A stretch of DNA of 64,000 bases, taken from NCBI RefSeq assembly GCF_040545875.1, contig NZ_JBEPMR010000002.1; one strand, written 5' to 3'. Shown one piece after another: positions 35,959 to 45,900 of this stretch. The DNA is from Faecalicatena_A orotica. Its GTDB lineage: Bacteria; Bacillota; Clostridia; Lachnospirales; Lachnospiraceae. Within the stretch, counting starts at the first letter, position 1; each line of letters starts with the position of its first letter. The notes beneath the pieces are model-generated. The model made no database searches and had not been told where the DNA came from. It worked only from the letters and a program-made list of their open reading frames with translations. A program made the position numbers and the translations under genes.

Positions 35959-36453
35959 ATGATAAAAGAGATCCTATTACTGGGAAACGAGAGACTTTAT
36001 AAACCAAGCACGGAGGTTCATGAAAATGAACTCCAGAGCCTGAAGCAGACGATCGTGGATTTACACGATACCCTCATGGACTTCCGGGAGAAATATCATG
36101 CGGGACGTGCAGTTGCCGCACCGCAGATCGGCGTACATAAAAGAGTGATCTACATGTTTCTTGAGAAACCGACAGTTTTTATCAATCCGGTCCTGTCATT
36201 TCCCGATGAGGAAAAGATGGATGTCTTGGACGACTGCATGTCATTTCCCGGACTGCTCGTTAAGGTAGAGCGTTACAGGAGATGCATCATCCGATATAAG
36301 GACGAAGAGTGGAAGGACTGTGAGATGAAGCTGGAAGGTGATCTTGCAGAACTCCTGCAGCACGAGTATGATCATCTGGACGGCATTCTGGCCGTGATGA
36401 GGGCAAAGGACCAGAAGTCATTATTTTTAAAAGAAGCCATGAACCAGAAGTAG
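35959..36453 (+). CDS. def: Peptide deformylase
   Basis: Removes the formyl group from the N-terminal methionine of nascent proteins. The 164 residues carry all three motifs in slightly divergent form: GRAVAAPQIG (G-x-G-L-A-A-x-Q), DDCMSFPG (E-G-C-L-S, metal cysteine kept) and LLQHEYDHLDG (H-E-x-x-H). I start at 35959 (MIKEILLLG) with GAGAGG upstream; a TTG at 35929 is in frame. The divergent motifs suggest a second, paralogous deformylase rather than the essential def usually next to fmt; the genome should be checked for that. Confidence 0.88.
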   Translation: MIKEILLLGNERLYKPSTEVHENELQSLKQTIVDLHDTLMDFREKYHAGRAVAAPQIGVHKRVIYMFLEKPTVFINPVLSFPDEEKMDVLDDCMSFPGLLVKVERYRRCIIRYKDEEWKDCEMKLEGDLAELLQHEYDHLDGILAVMRAKDQKSLFLKEAMNQK

Positions 36454-36483
36454 ATTAATAAGAAAACGAAGCGGAGAGTTTTT

Positions 36484-36849
36484 ATGGATTTTTATAAAAG
36501 AGTTGCCCTTGTATGCAGGGAGATTCCGTCAGGAAAAGCAGCGACCTATGGCCAGATTGCACTACTGTGCGGAAAGCCGAAACATGCAAGACAGGTCGGT
36601 TATGCACTGGGACACGGACGTGCGGGTGAAGATGCACCGGCCTACCGTGTGGTGAATGCGAAGGGGATCTTAAGCGGTGCGGCTGCTTTTGCCACACCGG
36701 ATCTGCAGAAGCAGATGCTGGAAAAGGAAGGGGTGCACGCAGAGTGGACAGAAGAGGGATGGCGGGTCGACCTGAAACGGGACGGCTGGAAGAACACTCT
36801 GGATGATGCACTGCGTCTTCGCGGGGAATTCGAGAAAGAAAATATATGA
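36484..36849 (+). CDS. Alkyltransferase-like protein (MGMT fold, no reactive cysteine)
   Basis: 121 residues with the O6-alkylguanine transferase C-terminal fold: VCREIPSGKAATYGQIA (winged helix), then KHARQVGYALG with the arginine finger. The PCHRV active-site motif is replaced by PAYRVV, so the methyl-accepting cysteine is absent (alanine). Such alkyltransferase-like proteins bind alkylated guanine and hand it to nucleotide excision repair. Placed 30 bp after the deformylase gene and 79 bp before recQ. Confidence 0.9.
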   Translation: MDFYKRVALVCREIPSGKAATYGQIALLCGKPKHARQVGYALGHGRAGEDAPAYRVVNAKGILSGAAAFATPDLQKQMLEKEGVHAEWTEEGWRVDLKRDGWKNTLDDALRLRGEFEKENI

Positions 36850-36928
36850 AGCACAGGATATTTCCGGAAAGGCATACGGGGATTCTGATGAAGATCCATA
36901 TATCGTATAAAAAGAAAGTAGAGCAGAT

Positions 36929-38764
36929 ATGACAAAAGAAGAGATACTAAAAAAATATTTCGGCTATGATACTTTTCGGGAAGGGCAGGAGACTTTAATC
37001 GACAGCATTCTGGAAGGAAAAGATACATTCGGGATTATACAGACATCCGGCGGCAAGTCCCTTTGCTATCAGATTCCGGCACTGATATTTCCGGGGATTA
37101 CGCTGGTGATTTCGCCTCTGATTTCCCTGATGAGGGATCAGGTGGCGGCTTTAAATGAGGCGGGGGTGCACGCGGCATTTCTGAACAGCTCACTGACCCA
37201 GAACCAGTATTATAAAGCACTGGATAATATGACAAGAGGACAGTACAAGATTGTGTATGTGGCGCCGGAGCGGCTGCTTACAGATTCTTTCCTGCAGGCG
37301 GTTCGGCAGGTGGAAATCTCTATGCTCAGTGTTGATGAAGCACACTGTATTTCACAGTGGGGGCAGGACTTCAGGCCGAGTTACCTGAAAATCATTGATT
37401 TCATAGAACGGCTCCCTGACAGGCCGGTCATAAGCGCATTCACTGCAACTGCAACGAAATTAGTCAGGGATGATGTGATTTCACTCTTAAAACTTTCGAA
37501 TCCCACCGTTCTGATAACCGGATTTGACCGGAAAAATCTCAAGTTTTCTGTGATGCATCCAAGAGACCGTTATCAGGTTACGCTGGATTATGTGAAGGAC
37601 CACATAGATGAGTGTGGAATTATCTACTGCCTGACGAGAAAGCTTGTGGAAGAAGTGGCGGAGAAGCTGCAAAGCGAAGGTATCAGTGTGACGAGATACC
37701 ATGCCGGCTTAGGGGATGCTGAGAGGCGGCATAACCAGGATGAGTTTATCTATGACCAGAAGCAGGTCATGGTTGCGACGAATGCGTTTGGAATGGGAAT
37801 TGACAAATCTAACGTCCGCTATGTCATCCACTATAATATGCCAAAGAATATAGAAAGCTATTATCAGGAAGCCGGGAGGGCGGGGCGTGACGGCCTTCCT
37901 TCCGAGTGTATCCTGCTCTATGGCGGGCAGGATGTTGTGACAAACCAGTTCTTTATCGACAGGCAGCAGGAGTCAGCCGATGAGATGGACGCAGGCACGC
38001 TGGAGGCTGTTAAAGAAAGAGAGCGGGAACGCCTGCGCAAGATGACTTTTTACTGTTTTACAAATGAATGCCTCAGGGAGTATATTTTAAATTATTTCGG
38101 TGAAAAGGCTCCCAATTACTGCGGAAACTGTTCTAACTGCCTGACGCAGTTTGAAGATGTAGACATCCGTGACATAGCAAAAAATATCATCGGCTGTGTG
38201 AAAACAAGTCACCAGAGATACGGTATCGTCATGATTATTGATACGGTACATGGCAGCAGCAATGCCAAAATCCAAAGGTGCCGCATGGATGAAAATCCTT
38301 ACTATGGCACATTGAAAGAGGTTCCGGTGCACCGGCTCCGCCAGATTATCAATTACCTTACATTAAAAGAATATCTCATACTGACCAATGACGAATATCC
38401 GATTCTGAGACTTTCTGACCAGTCAGAAGAGATACTCGTACAGGAGGAACCTCTCATCATGAAGGTGGCGAAGGAGAGGGAGGAAAGCAAGGCTAAGAAA
38501 GAAAAGAAAGCGAAAAAGAAAAAACTGTCCGGAGTGGATTTGACAGAAGCGGACGAGGGGCTTTTCGAGAAGCTGCGTGCCCTGCGCATGGAGATTGCCA
38601 AGGCAGAAAAAGTGCCGCCTTATATTGTATTTTCAGATAAGACCCTGATACATATGTGTGCGGTGAAGCCACAGTCGAAAGATGAGATGCTTGAAGTATC
38701 AGGTGTGGGAGAGGCAAAATACCAGAAGTATGGTGAGAAGTTTCTTGAGGCCCTCAAGGCATAA
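36929..38764 (+). CDS. recQ: ATP-dependent DNA helicase RecQ
   Basis: 611 residues. Walker A in IIQTSGGKSLCYQIP, Walker B/DEAH in LSVDEAHCISQWGQDFR, motif VI in YYQEAGRAGRDG, zinc-binding RQC region CLREYILNYFGE then CGNCSNC, a lysine-rich linker (KKEKKAKKKK) and an HRDC domain at the end (LFEKLRALRMEIAKAEKVPP). Unwinds DNA 3' to 5' in recombination and repair. A short spacer and ribosome site AGAAAGTAGAGC precede ATG. Confidence 0.96.
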   Translation: MTKEEILKKYFGYDTFREGQETLIDSILEGKDTFGIIQTSGGKSLCYQIPALIFPGITLVISPLISLMRDQVAALNEAGVHAAFLNSSLTQNQYYKALDNMTRGQYKIVYVAPERLLTDSFLQAVRQVEISMLSVDEAHCISQWGQDFRPSYLKIIDFIERLPDRPVISAFTATATKLVRDDVISLLKLSNPTVLITGFDRKNLKFSVMHPRDRYQVTLDYVKDHIDECGIIYCLTRKLVEEVAEKLQSEGISVTRYHAGLGDAERRHNQDEFIYDQKQVMVATNAFGMGIDKSNVRYVIHYNMPKNIESYYQEAGRAGRDGLPSECILLYGGQDVVTNQFFIDRQQESADEMDAGTLEAVKERERERLRKMTFYCFTNECLREYILNYFGEKAPNYCGNCSNCLTQFEDVDIRDIAKNIIGCVKTSHQRYGIVMIIDTVHGSSNAKIQRCRMDENPYYGTLKEVPVHRLRQIINYLTLKEYLILTNDEYPILRLSDQSEEILVQEEPLIMKVAKEREESKAKKEKKAKKKKLSGVDLTEADEGLFEKLRALRMEIAKAEKVPPYIVFSDKTLIHMCAVKPQSKDEMLEVSGVGEAKYQKYGEKFLEALKA

Positions 38765-38813
38765 ATGAAAGGTGTACCGGTGACGCCAATTACTACAAAA
38801 GACAGGAGAGAAT

Positions 38814-40121
38814 ATGATATATACAGGATATGAGCTGCTCTGGATCTACCTCATTTATTCCTTCATCGGGTGGTGCGGTGAGGTGGCTGTGGCAGCAGTA
38901 ACAAGACATAAGTTTATTAACCGGGGATTCGTAAACGGACCGCTCTGTCCGATCTACGGGGCGGGAGCCGTGGCATTTGCGGTATTTCTGCCGGAACTTG
39001 AGCACCACATCTTCTTTCTGTTCTTAGGCGGGCTGATTCTGGCCTCATTCATAGAATACATGACCGGGCGGCTCATGGAGAAGATTTTCCATAAAAAATG
39101 GTGGGACTATTCAAATGAAAGGTTCCATATAGAGGGATATGTCTGTCTGAAAACCTCTGTTATATGGGGACTCTGTGCAGTAGTGTCTATCAAATTCCTG
39201 AACCCTCTGCTGTACAGCCTGATTTCACTGATCCCGGAATTAGCCGGGATGATCATTGTCTGGGCTGCGGCTGTCCTGCTGGGAATCGATACGGCCGGGT
39301 CGTCCATTGCGATTCTGGGGTTAAAGAAAAATAAACGGATCAGCCAGATCACGGCTGAACTGCATAAGACATCGAAGCTGTTGGAAAATGCGCTTACACT
39401 GCGGATACAGAACCGTATGCTGAAGGCATTTCCGGAGATTGAACCGGCGGCTGCCGAAGAGAAGGAAAAGGTAAAACCGGAGAGATTCGCCGAAGGCTGC
39501 AGCTTCTACAAACTCGTTTCGCTGTTCTTTATCGGTGCATTTCTGGGAGATATTGTAGAAACAATTTTCTGCCTTGCCACATCGGGGGAACTGATGAGCA
39601 GGAGCAGTGTTGTCTATGGGCCTTTCAGCATTGTATGGGGGCTGGCCTGCGGGCTTCTTACGGCTATTCTCTATAAATACAGGGATAAGAGCGACCGTTA
39701 TATTTTCATATTCGGAACAGTGCTTGGCGGGGCTTATGAATACATATGCAGCGTCTTCACGGAACTGGTTTTCGGGACAGTGTTCTGGGACTACAGCGAC
39801 TTTGCATTTAACCTTGGGGGCAGGATTAACCTCCTTTACTGTTTCTTCTGGGGAATTGCGGCAGTGATCTGGATGAAAGCCGTTTATCCGGTTTTAAGCG
39901 GATGGATAGAAAAGCTCCCGATGCGGGCAGGAAAGATTCTCTGCAATCTCATGATTGTATTCATGATCATCAATATACTAATGTCCGGACTTGCATTAGG
40001 CAGGTATTCAGAGCGGCAGACAGGGAAGATACAGCAGACGGCAGTGGGGCAGTTCTTTGATGAGCATTTTCCCGATGAGAGGATGGAGCGGATTTATCCG
40101 AACGCTAAAGTTACGAAGTAG
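38814..40121 (+). CDS. Duplicated PF06541-type membrane protein (putative ABC-transporter type IV)
   Basis: 435 residues, two copies of the same six-helix-like unit. Copy 1: LIYSFIGWCGEVAVAAVTRH then FVNGPLCPIYG and FIEYMTGRLMEKIFHKKWWDYS. Copy 2 (from about residue 225): FIGAFLGDIVETIFCLATSG then SSVVYGPFSIVWG and YEYICSVFTELVF then WDYS. The family is annotated as putative ABC transporter permease without proof of transport. A charged linker (about 195-225) separates the copies. Downstream terminator at 40167. Confidence 0.85.
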   Translation: MIYTGYELLWIYLIYSFIGWCGEVAVAAVTRHKFINRGFVNGPLCPIYGAGAVAFAVFLPELEHHIFFLFLGGLILASFIEYMTGRLMEKIFHKKWWDYSNERFHIEGYVCLKTSVIWGLCAVVSIKFLNPLLYSLISLIPELAGMIIVWAAAVLLGIDTAGSSIAILGLKKNKRISQITAELHKTSKLLENALTLRIQNRMLKAFPEIEPAAAEEKEKVKPERFAEGCSFYKLVSLFFIGAFLGDIVETIFCLATSGELMSRSSVVYGPFSIVWGLACGLLTAILYKYRDKSDRYIFIFGTVLGGAYEYICSVFTELVFGTVFWDYSDFAFNLGGRINLLYCFFWGIAAVIWMKAVYPVLSGWIEKLPMRAGKILCNLMIVFMIINILMSGLALGRYSERQTGKIQQTAVGQFFDEHFPDERMERIYPNAKVTK

Positions 40122-40166
40122 AATCGCTTATCAGGCAGCTTAAAATAAATAGATCTTGATTACAAC

Positions 40167-40210
40167 AGCCATCTGGTTTTCTTACGAGGAAACCGGATGG
40201 CTGCTTTTTT
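40167..40210 (+). terminator. Terminator after the duplicated membrane protein gene
   Basis: Stem AGCCATC...GATGGCT (40167-40202) with GGTTT/AAACC inside, followed by TTTTTT. It also borders the convergent AraC gene. Confidence 0.82.
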
Positions 40211-41076
40211 CAAGGGCTGCTGAAGTTATCGTCACCGCCGAACTGCATGAATTCTTTCCTGTATTCCGAAGGGGTCACCCCCATGTACTGGGTAAACAGC
40301 TTGGTAAAATAAGGGGAATGCTGAAACCCCACTGCATACCCGATATCGGTTATGCTTAAGGAGCTTTTCCGGAGCAGGACACATGCCTTGTCGAGCCGGT
40401 AGTGCTGCAGATACTGGCTGGGACTCATATCCATATACTTCTGGAAGAGCTTAAAGACATAGGTCCGGTCGATATTAGCGGCAGCAGCGATATCAGAGAC
40501 TGTGATATTATTAAAATAGTTTTTATGTATGTAATTCAGTACCGAATGAAAATACAATTCTCCGGGTGAAAGATGGTCCAGCCGGGCATTGCGTACATTA
40601 TTGCTGAGGTAATCCAGCAGGTAGTATGCGCTTCCGAGTGCCATTAGCTCATGGTCCTTCTGGAAGTGATCATAGACTTTTTCAAATAGAGATTCCAGCT
40701 GCGGATCCACTTTATGATGGATGACATAGTGTTCCGGTGACAGGCCGCATCTTGCAAGCACCTTTTTCACATTTGTGCCGCGCAGGCCGATCCAGCGGTA
40801 GCTCCACGGATTTTTGGCATCAGGGTAATATTTATTTCTTGTATGTGGAGGGATCATAAAGATATCTCCCGGGTGAATATGGTTCTGTTTATCTAATATC
40901 TGAAAGAATCCTTCGCCTGAGATACAGTAATGTATGACCCAGTAGTCGATCGGGATGAATTCATAAGGTTTAGTCGGACGGCATTCCTCATAGCCGCATT
41001 CGCAAAGGTGGAATTCGTTGCCGATCGGATCGTCGTTAACCAGTACGCTGGCATCGTCTTTAAATATTTTTCCCAT
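40210..41076 (-). CDS. AraC-family regulator of the permease-lacZ operon
   Basis: 288 residues. N-terminal cupin-like sensor (YEFIPIDYWVIHYCISGEG, then IHPGDIFMIPPHT), C-terminal double HTH: ITVSDIAAAANIDRTYVFKLFQ and LSITDIGYAVGFQHSPYFTKLF followed by GVTPSEYRKEF. Start at 41076 because GGAGGGCATTTC precedes MGKIF; longer frames to 41190 run into the operator region. It faces the permease and beta-galactosidase genes across 402 bp containing four conserved half-sites, so it is almost certainly their activator, responding to a sugar or sugar conjugate. Confidence 0.92.
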   Translation of the reverse strand: MGKIFKDDASVLVNDDPIGNEFHLCECGYEECRPTKPYEFIPIDYWVIHYCISGEGFFQILDKQNHIHPGDIFMIPPHTRNKYYPDAKNPWSYRWIGLRGTNVKKVLARCGLSPEHYVIHHKVDPQLESLFEKVYDHFQKDHELMALGSAYYLLDYLSNNVRNARLDHLSPGELYFHSVLNYIHKNYFNNITVSDIAAAANIDRTYVFKLFQKYMDMSPSQYLQHYRLDKACVLLRKSSLSITDIGYAVGFQHSPYFTKLFTQYMGVTPSEYRKEFMQFGGDDNFSSP

Positions 41077-41183
41077 GAAATGCCCTCCTGTATTTACGGT
41101 CTGCAGCTGAAGAACGCAGATTGTTCTATTTACTAAAGTATACTTCCGGTAAGGGGATTGTTCAAGCAGGAAAAAAGAGCGAG

Positions 41184-41392
41184 TCAACATATGTATAACT
41201 ATTCAACATAAATGATAATCGTATAAAATCCTGTGGATGCCGTAAAATGGCTGGATTGTTATTTTTGTATCAAATCACAGCGGGAAACACGCTGAAATGT
41301 GAGGGGATGTTACCATATACGAAAAAGGGATTTTAAAATAAAAGATATAAAACTGTCAACATAAGTATAAAACACTTCAACATATCTGATAG
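41184..41392. promoter_or_regulatory. Paired direct-repeat operators for the AraC regulator
   Basis: Four copies of TCAACATA plus seven or eight further bases in the same orientation: 41184 (TCAACATATGTATAAC), 41203 (TCAACATAAATGATAA), 41356 (TCAACATAAGTATAAA) and 41377 (TCAACATATCTGATAG). Copies 1 and 3 resemble each other (WGTATAA), copies 2 and 4 also (WMTGATA), so the two pairs are duplicates of one two-part site, spaced 19 and 21 bp. The second pair abuts the -35 region of the permease promoter, the class II geometry used by AraC activators. The first pair is closer to the araC-type gene and may serve autoregulation or looping. Confidence 0.75.
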
Positions 41393-41418
41393 AATTCAGA
41401 ATATCAGGGTGCTACAAT
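41390..41418 (+). promoter_or_regulatory. Activator-dependent promoter of the permease-lacZ operon
   Basis: TACAAT at 41413-41418 is a good -10. The expected -35 position (41390-41395) has only TAGAAT, a poor match, and overlaps the end of half-site 4, consistent with dependence on the activator. Confidence 0.5.
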
Positions 41419-41478
41419 AATAATCACAAAGCAGGTGCGCAAATGCTAAAAAAAGGAAAACGATAAGGAGAAACTCTC

Positions 41479-42942
41479 ATGGAAAAATCAAATTCAAGAG
41501 AAAGACTGGGGGCAGCTGCCCTGATGATGATGACCTTCTCTGCTGTTTTTGCATTCCCTAGTATCATCAATAACAGCATCCAGATAGGTCTTGCAACAAT
41601 CCCGGCGTATATATTCGGTTCTGTATTTTATTTCCTTCCGTTCATACTGATGATCGCGGAATTTGCATCTGCAAACTCAGGAAAAGAATCAGGAGTACAC
41701 AGCTGGCTGGAATGTGTTTTAGGTCCGAAATGGGCATTCCTTGGTGCCTGGACATATTTCTTCGTAAACTTATTCTTCTTCTGCTCCCTTCTTCCGCAGA
41801 CACTGATCTATGGGTCTTATGCTTTTGTCGGAAGAAACGTATTTACGGGTGACAACGGAACAAGAATCATCGCAATCATCTCTGTTGTACTCTTCTGGCT
41901 TGCAACCTATGTATGTGTAAAGGGAGTCAGCTGGATTTCAAAAGTTACAGGATTTGCAGGAAGTGCACGTTTATTAATGGGTGTGGTATTTGTTATTCTG
42001 GCGTTTATCGTCGTATTCGGATTCGGTGAGGCTCCGGCACAGGAATTTACAATGGAATCCATTACACCGAAGTTTAACTGGACCTTCTTCATGACAATGG
42101 CCTGGGTATTACAGGCAGTCGGAGGTGGAGAGAGTATTGGCGTCTATATTAAGGACGTAAAGGGCGGTAATAAGACATTTGTTAAGATCATGGTGCTCTC
42201 CACAATCGTAGTTGGTGTGATGTATGTGCTGGGCGCAGTAGCGGTAGGTCTTGTCGTACCATCAGAAGTGCTCTCCGGCAACTTCTCAAACGGTATCTTC
42301 GATATCTTCAAGATACTGGCAGGCAAGTTCGGAATTCCAAACGGTGTGATTGTCAGGCTGGTAGGACTGATTCTGTTTCTCGGAAGCCTTGGTTCACTGG
42401 CACTGTGGACGGCAGCCCCTGTAAAAGTATTTTTCTCCGAGATACCGGAAGGTGTATTCGGGAAATGGCTTGTTAAGACGAACGAGGAAGGTAATCCGAC
42501 AAACGCATTATTTGTACAGGGAATCGTTGTAACAATCCTGTTAGTGATTCCGGCACTCGGAATCGGTAATATGGACAGTTTTCTGGAGATGCTGATCAAC
42601 ATGACCGCGGCGACTTCACTGCTTCCTGTCTTATTCCTGATTGCGGCATATATTGGACTGCGCTGGAAGAAAGATAAGATGCAGCGGGACTTCAAATTCG
42701 GCAGCAGAACATTCGGTATCGTGGCAGGTATTTTCCTGATGGTTGTATTCCTGTTTGTATTCTTCATGTCAACAGTACCGGAGCCGACACTCATGAAACA
42801 GGCGATTGACGGGACACTTCCGGCTGGAACGGCAAACCCGATCGGAACACTTGCTTACAATATTGTAGGTCTGGTTATATTCGTAGGTGTTGCATGGATC
42901 TGCTGGAACCGTTATGAGAAAAAACAGAAAACTATCAAATAA
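41479..42942 (+). CDS. APC-superfamily permease
   Basis: 487 residues with about twelve transmembrane helices and the APC architecture: GAAALMMMTFSAVFAFPSI in helix 1 and VLQAVGGGESIGVYIKDVKG in the helix 6-7 region, as in amino-acid/GABA antiporters. Substrates of the superfamily are amino acids, amines and related compounds. It lies 18 bp before a beta-galactosidase gene, under the AraC-type activator, which is unusual: galactosides normally enter through MFS, GPH or ABC transporters. The substrate may be a galactosyl amino acid or other conjugate, but this is inference. Ribosome site AAGGAGAAACTCTC. Confidence 0.85.
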   Translation: MEKSNSRERLGAAALMMMTFSAVFAFPSIINNSIQIGLATIPAYIFGSVFYFLPFILMIAEFASANSGKESGVHSWLECVLGPKWAFLGAWTYFFVNLFFFCSLLPQTLIYGSYAFVGRNVFTGDNGTRIIAIISVVLFWLATYVCVKGVSWISKVTGFAGSARLLMGVVFVILAFIVVFGFGEAPAQEFTMESITPKFNWTFFMTMAWVLQAVGGGESIGVYIKDVKGGNKTFVKIMVLSTIVVGVMYVLGAVAVGLVVPSEVLSGNFSNGIFDIFKILAGKFGIPNGVIVRLVGLILFLGSLGSLALWTAAPVKVFFSEIPEGVFGKWLVKTNEEGNPTNALFVQGIVVTILLVIPALGIGNMDSFLEMLINMTAATSLLPVLFLIAAYIGLRWKKDKMQRDFKFGSRTFGIVAGIFLMVVFLFVFFMSTVPEPTLMKQAIDGTLPAGTANPIGTLAYNIVGLVIFVGVAWICWNRYEKKQKTIK

Positions 42943-42960
42943 TATATTGGAGGATTCAAA

Positions 42961-45900
42961 ATGAAAATCTGGGAAAACCATCAAATAGACGGTATCAACA
43001 GGATGCCAGCAAGAGCACATTTTTTAACATTTCCGACGAGGGAAAAGGCACTTCTTAATGACAACAAATACACACATGCATTCAAAAATCTGAACGGGGT
43101 ATGGAAATTCATGTTTCTGGATGCACCGGAATACAGCCCGGAAGGATTTTTTGCAAGTGAATATGATACATCCACTATGGATGACATCACAGTTCCGGGA
43201 AACTGGCAGCTGCAGGGATATGGGAAAATGCACTACTCCGACCTGTGGTATAATTTCCCGATCAACCCTCCGTTTGTACCGACAGAGAACCCGACAGGCA
43301 TCTATAAGCGTACATTCTTTATAGAGGAGAGCTTCAGGGGAAAACAGATCATCTTAAGATTCTGCGGAGTGGATTCCGCATACCACCTCTGGGTCAACGG
43401 GCAGGAAGCAGGCTACAGCAAGGCTGCCAGAAATGAATCAGAGTTTGACATTACGGATATGGTAAAGGTTGGCCAGAAGAACGATGTGACAGTCCGTGTG
43501 TACCAGTGGTCTGACGGGACCTACCTTGAGGATCAGGATATGTGGTGGGAGAGCGGCATCTTCCGTGATGTGGAACTGCTCGGCGTTCCGAAGGACGGAA
43601 TCCGTGATTTTAAAGTAACAGCGGATCTGGATGAAACATATACAAATGGGCTTCTGCGTGTTGAGGCGGCACTGCGGACAGAAGAAAACGTACAGGTAAC
43701 ATTTGAACTTATGGATGCACAGGGGAATACAGTCCTGACAGAGACGGCTGGCAATCACGGCGAAAAAGTCTGCATGGAGGCTGTTGTAGAAAACGCAGAA
43801 CATTGGAGTGCAGAGATTCCTTATCTCTATAAGCTGCTTATGACCGTGGAAAAAGACGGACAGGTAATTGAGGTGATTCCGCAGAATGTCGGATTCAGAA
43901 ATATCCGCATGAATGGCGATACCTTCCTCGTGAACGGCGTTGCCATCATATTCAAGGGAATGAACCGCCATGACTATAATCCGAGAAACGGGCGTGTTGT
44001 GGCAAAAGAGGAGATCGAAAAAGATATTATCCTCATGAAACAGTTCAATGTCAATGCAATCCGTACGTGCCACTACCCGGATTCCTATTATCTGTACGAC
44101 CTTTGCGATGAATACGGAATGTACCTGATTGATGAGACAGATCTGGAGTGCCACGGCTTCGAACTGACCGGAGACTACAAATGGATCACGGACGATCCGA
44201 CATGGGAGACGGCATATGTATCCAGAATGACACGCATGATTGAGCGTGACAAAAACCACCCGTCTATCATCATGTGGTCTCTGGGAAATGAATCTGCTTT
44301 CGGCTGCAACTTCCGCAGGATGACCGAAGTGGCACACGAGATGGATTCTTCCAGACTGGTTCATTATGAGGGTGACTTTGATGTGGAATCCGCAGATGTA
44401 TATTCGACGATGTATACCTGGCTGGAAAACCCGGATAAACCATTCCTCATGAAGGATATCATAGAAAAATCCGAGAAACCGCATATTCTCTGTGAATACT
44501 GCCATGCAATGGGAAATGGGCCGGGCAACCTGAAGGAGTATCAGGATTTGTTCTACGCACATGACAAACTTCAGGGCGGATTTATCTGGGAATGGTTTGA
44601 CCACGGTATCGAGTCATACACCGAAGACGGTGAAAAATACTACCGTTACGGGGGAGACTTTGGCGATGACCCGAGCAACAAAGATTTCTGTATCGATGGA
44701 ATGCTGATGCCTGACCGCACCCCTTCACCGGGCCTCTATGAATATAAGAAAGTTGTAGAACCGGTAACAACATCAGCGGTAAATCTGGAACAGGGAATCA
44801 TCCACCTGATAAGCCGTTATGATTTTGCGGATCTGGTTCAGTTCCGTCTTGTATACAGCATAATGGAAGATGATGTGATGATTCAGGGCGGAAGTATGGA
44901 ACTGCCATCTATTCCGGCAAGGTCAGAGAAAGAAGTGAAGATCCCGTATGACTTCGCATCAGTAAAGGCAAAGCCGGGGGCAGAATACTACCTGAATCTG
45001 TCTTACCAGTTAAAGGAACATACAGCGTATGCACCCGCCGGACATGAGCTTGCAACGGCACAGTTCAAGCTTCCGGTTTATAAAGAAGGAATCGAAGTAG
45101 TTCCTGAGGGAATGCTGAAGGTGACAAAAGAACACACGGTCCTTCATGCGGAAGGCGCAAATTTCCATGTAGACTTCGATCTGGTACGCGGTAATATCAC
45201 CAGTATTGTCAGAGACGGCATGGAAGTGATGAGCAAAGGCCCACGCCTGACACTCTGGAGGGCACCGATCAGTAACGATATGGAAATTATCGACCAGATG
45301 AAGAAGGTACATTTCCTTCATTTGGAACACGAAGTGGTAACAGAGGTGCAATATCAGGAAGAAAATAACTTCCTCAGGGTACAGGTTGATACGATCAACA
45401 GCACCACAAACAGCGCATGGCATTTCAAGACAAGGTATTCCTATGTGGTATGCCCGACAGGAGATGTTCTGATTCAGGTAGAAGGAACGCCGTCCGGAAG
45501 GACAGATCTGGCGCCGGATATGTTCCCGCGGATCGGGGTGACGATGCATCTGGACCAGTCAATGGATCAGGTACGGTACTTCGGAATGGGACCGGGGGAG
45601 AATTATGCAGATTCCAGAGAAGCCGCCATGATGGGAGTATACGAAAATACAGTGGACGGATTATTTACCAACTATGTTGTTCCACAGGCAAACGGAAACC
45701 ACATGGACTGCAAATGGGTATCTTTGACAAACGACAGAGGCATGGGCCTTGTAGCGTCAACCGAAGACAGCTTTAACTTCAGTGCATCACGCTTTGAGGA
45801 AAAAGATCTGGACGATGCAAAACACACATGCGATCTGAAAAAACGGGATTATGTTGTATTCAACATAGACTACAAACAAAATGCACTCGGGACATATGCC

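Noticed and set aside
43438..44604. 388-codon minus-strand frame inside lacZ
   Set aside because: Antisense shadow of a well-conserved GH2 gene.
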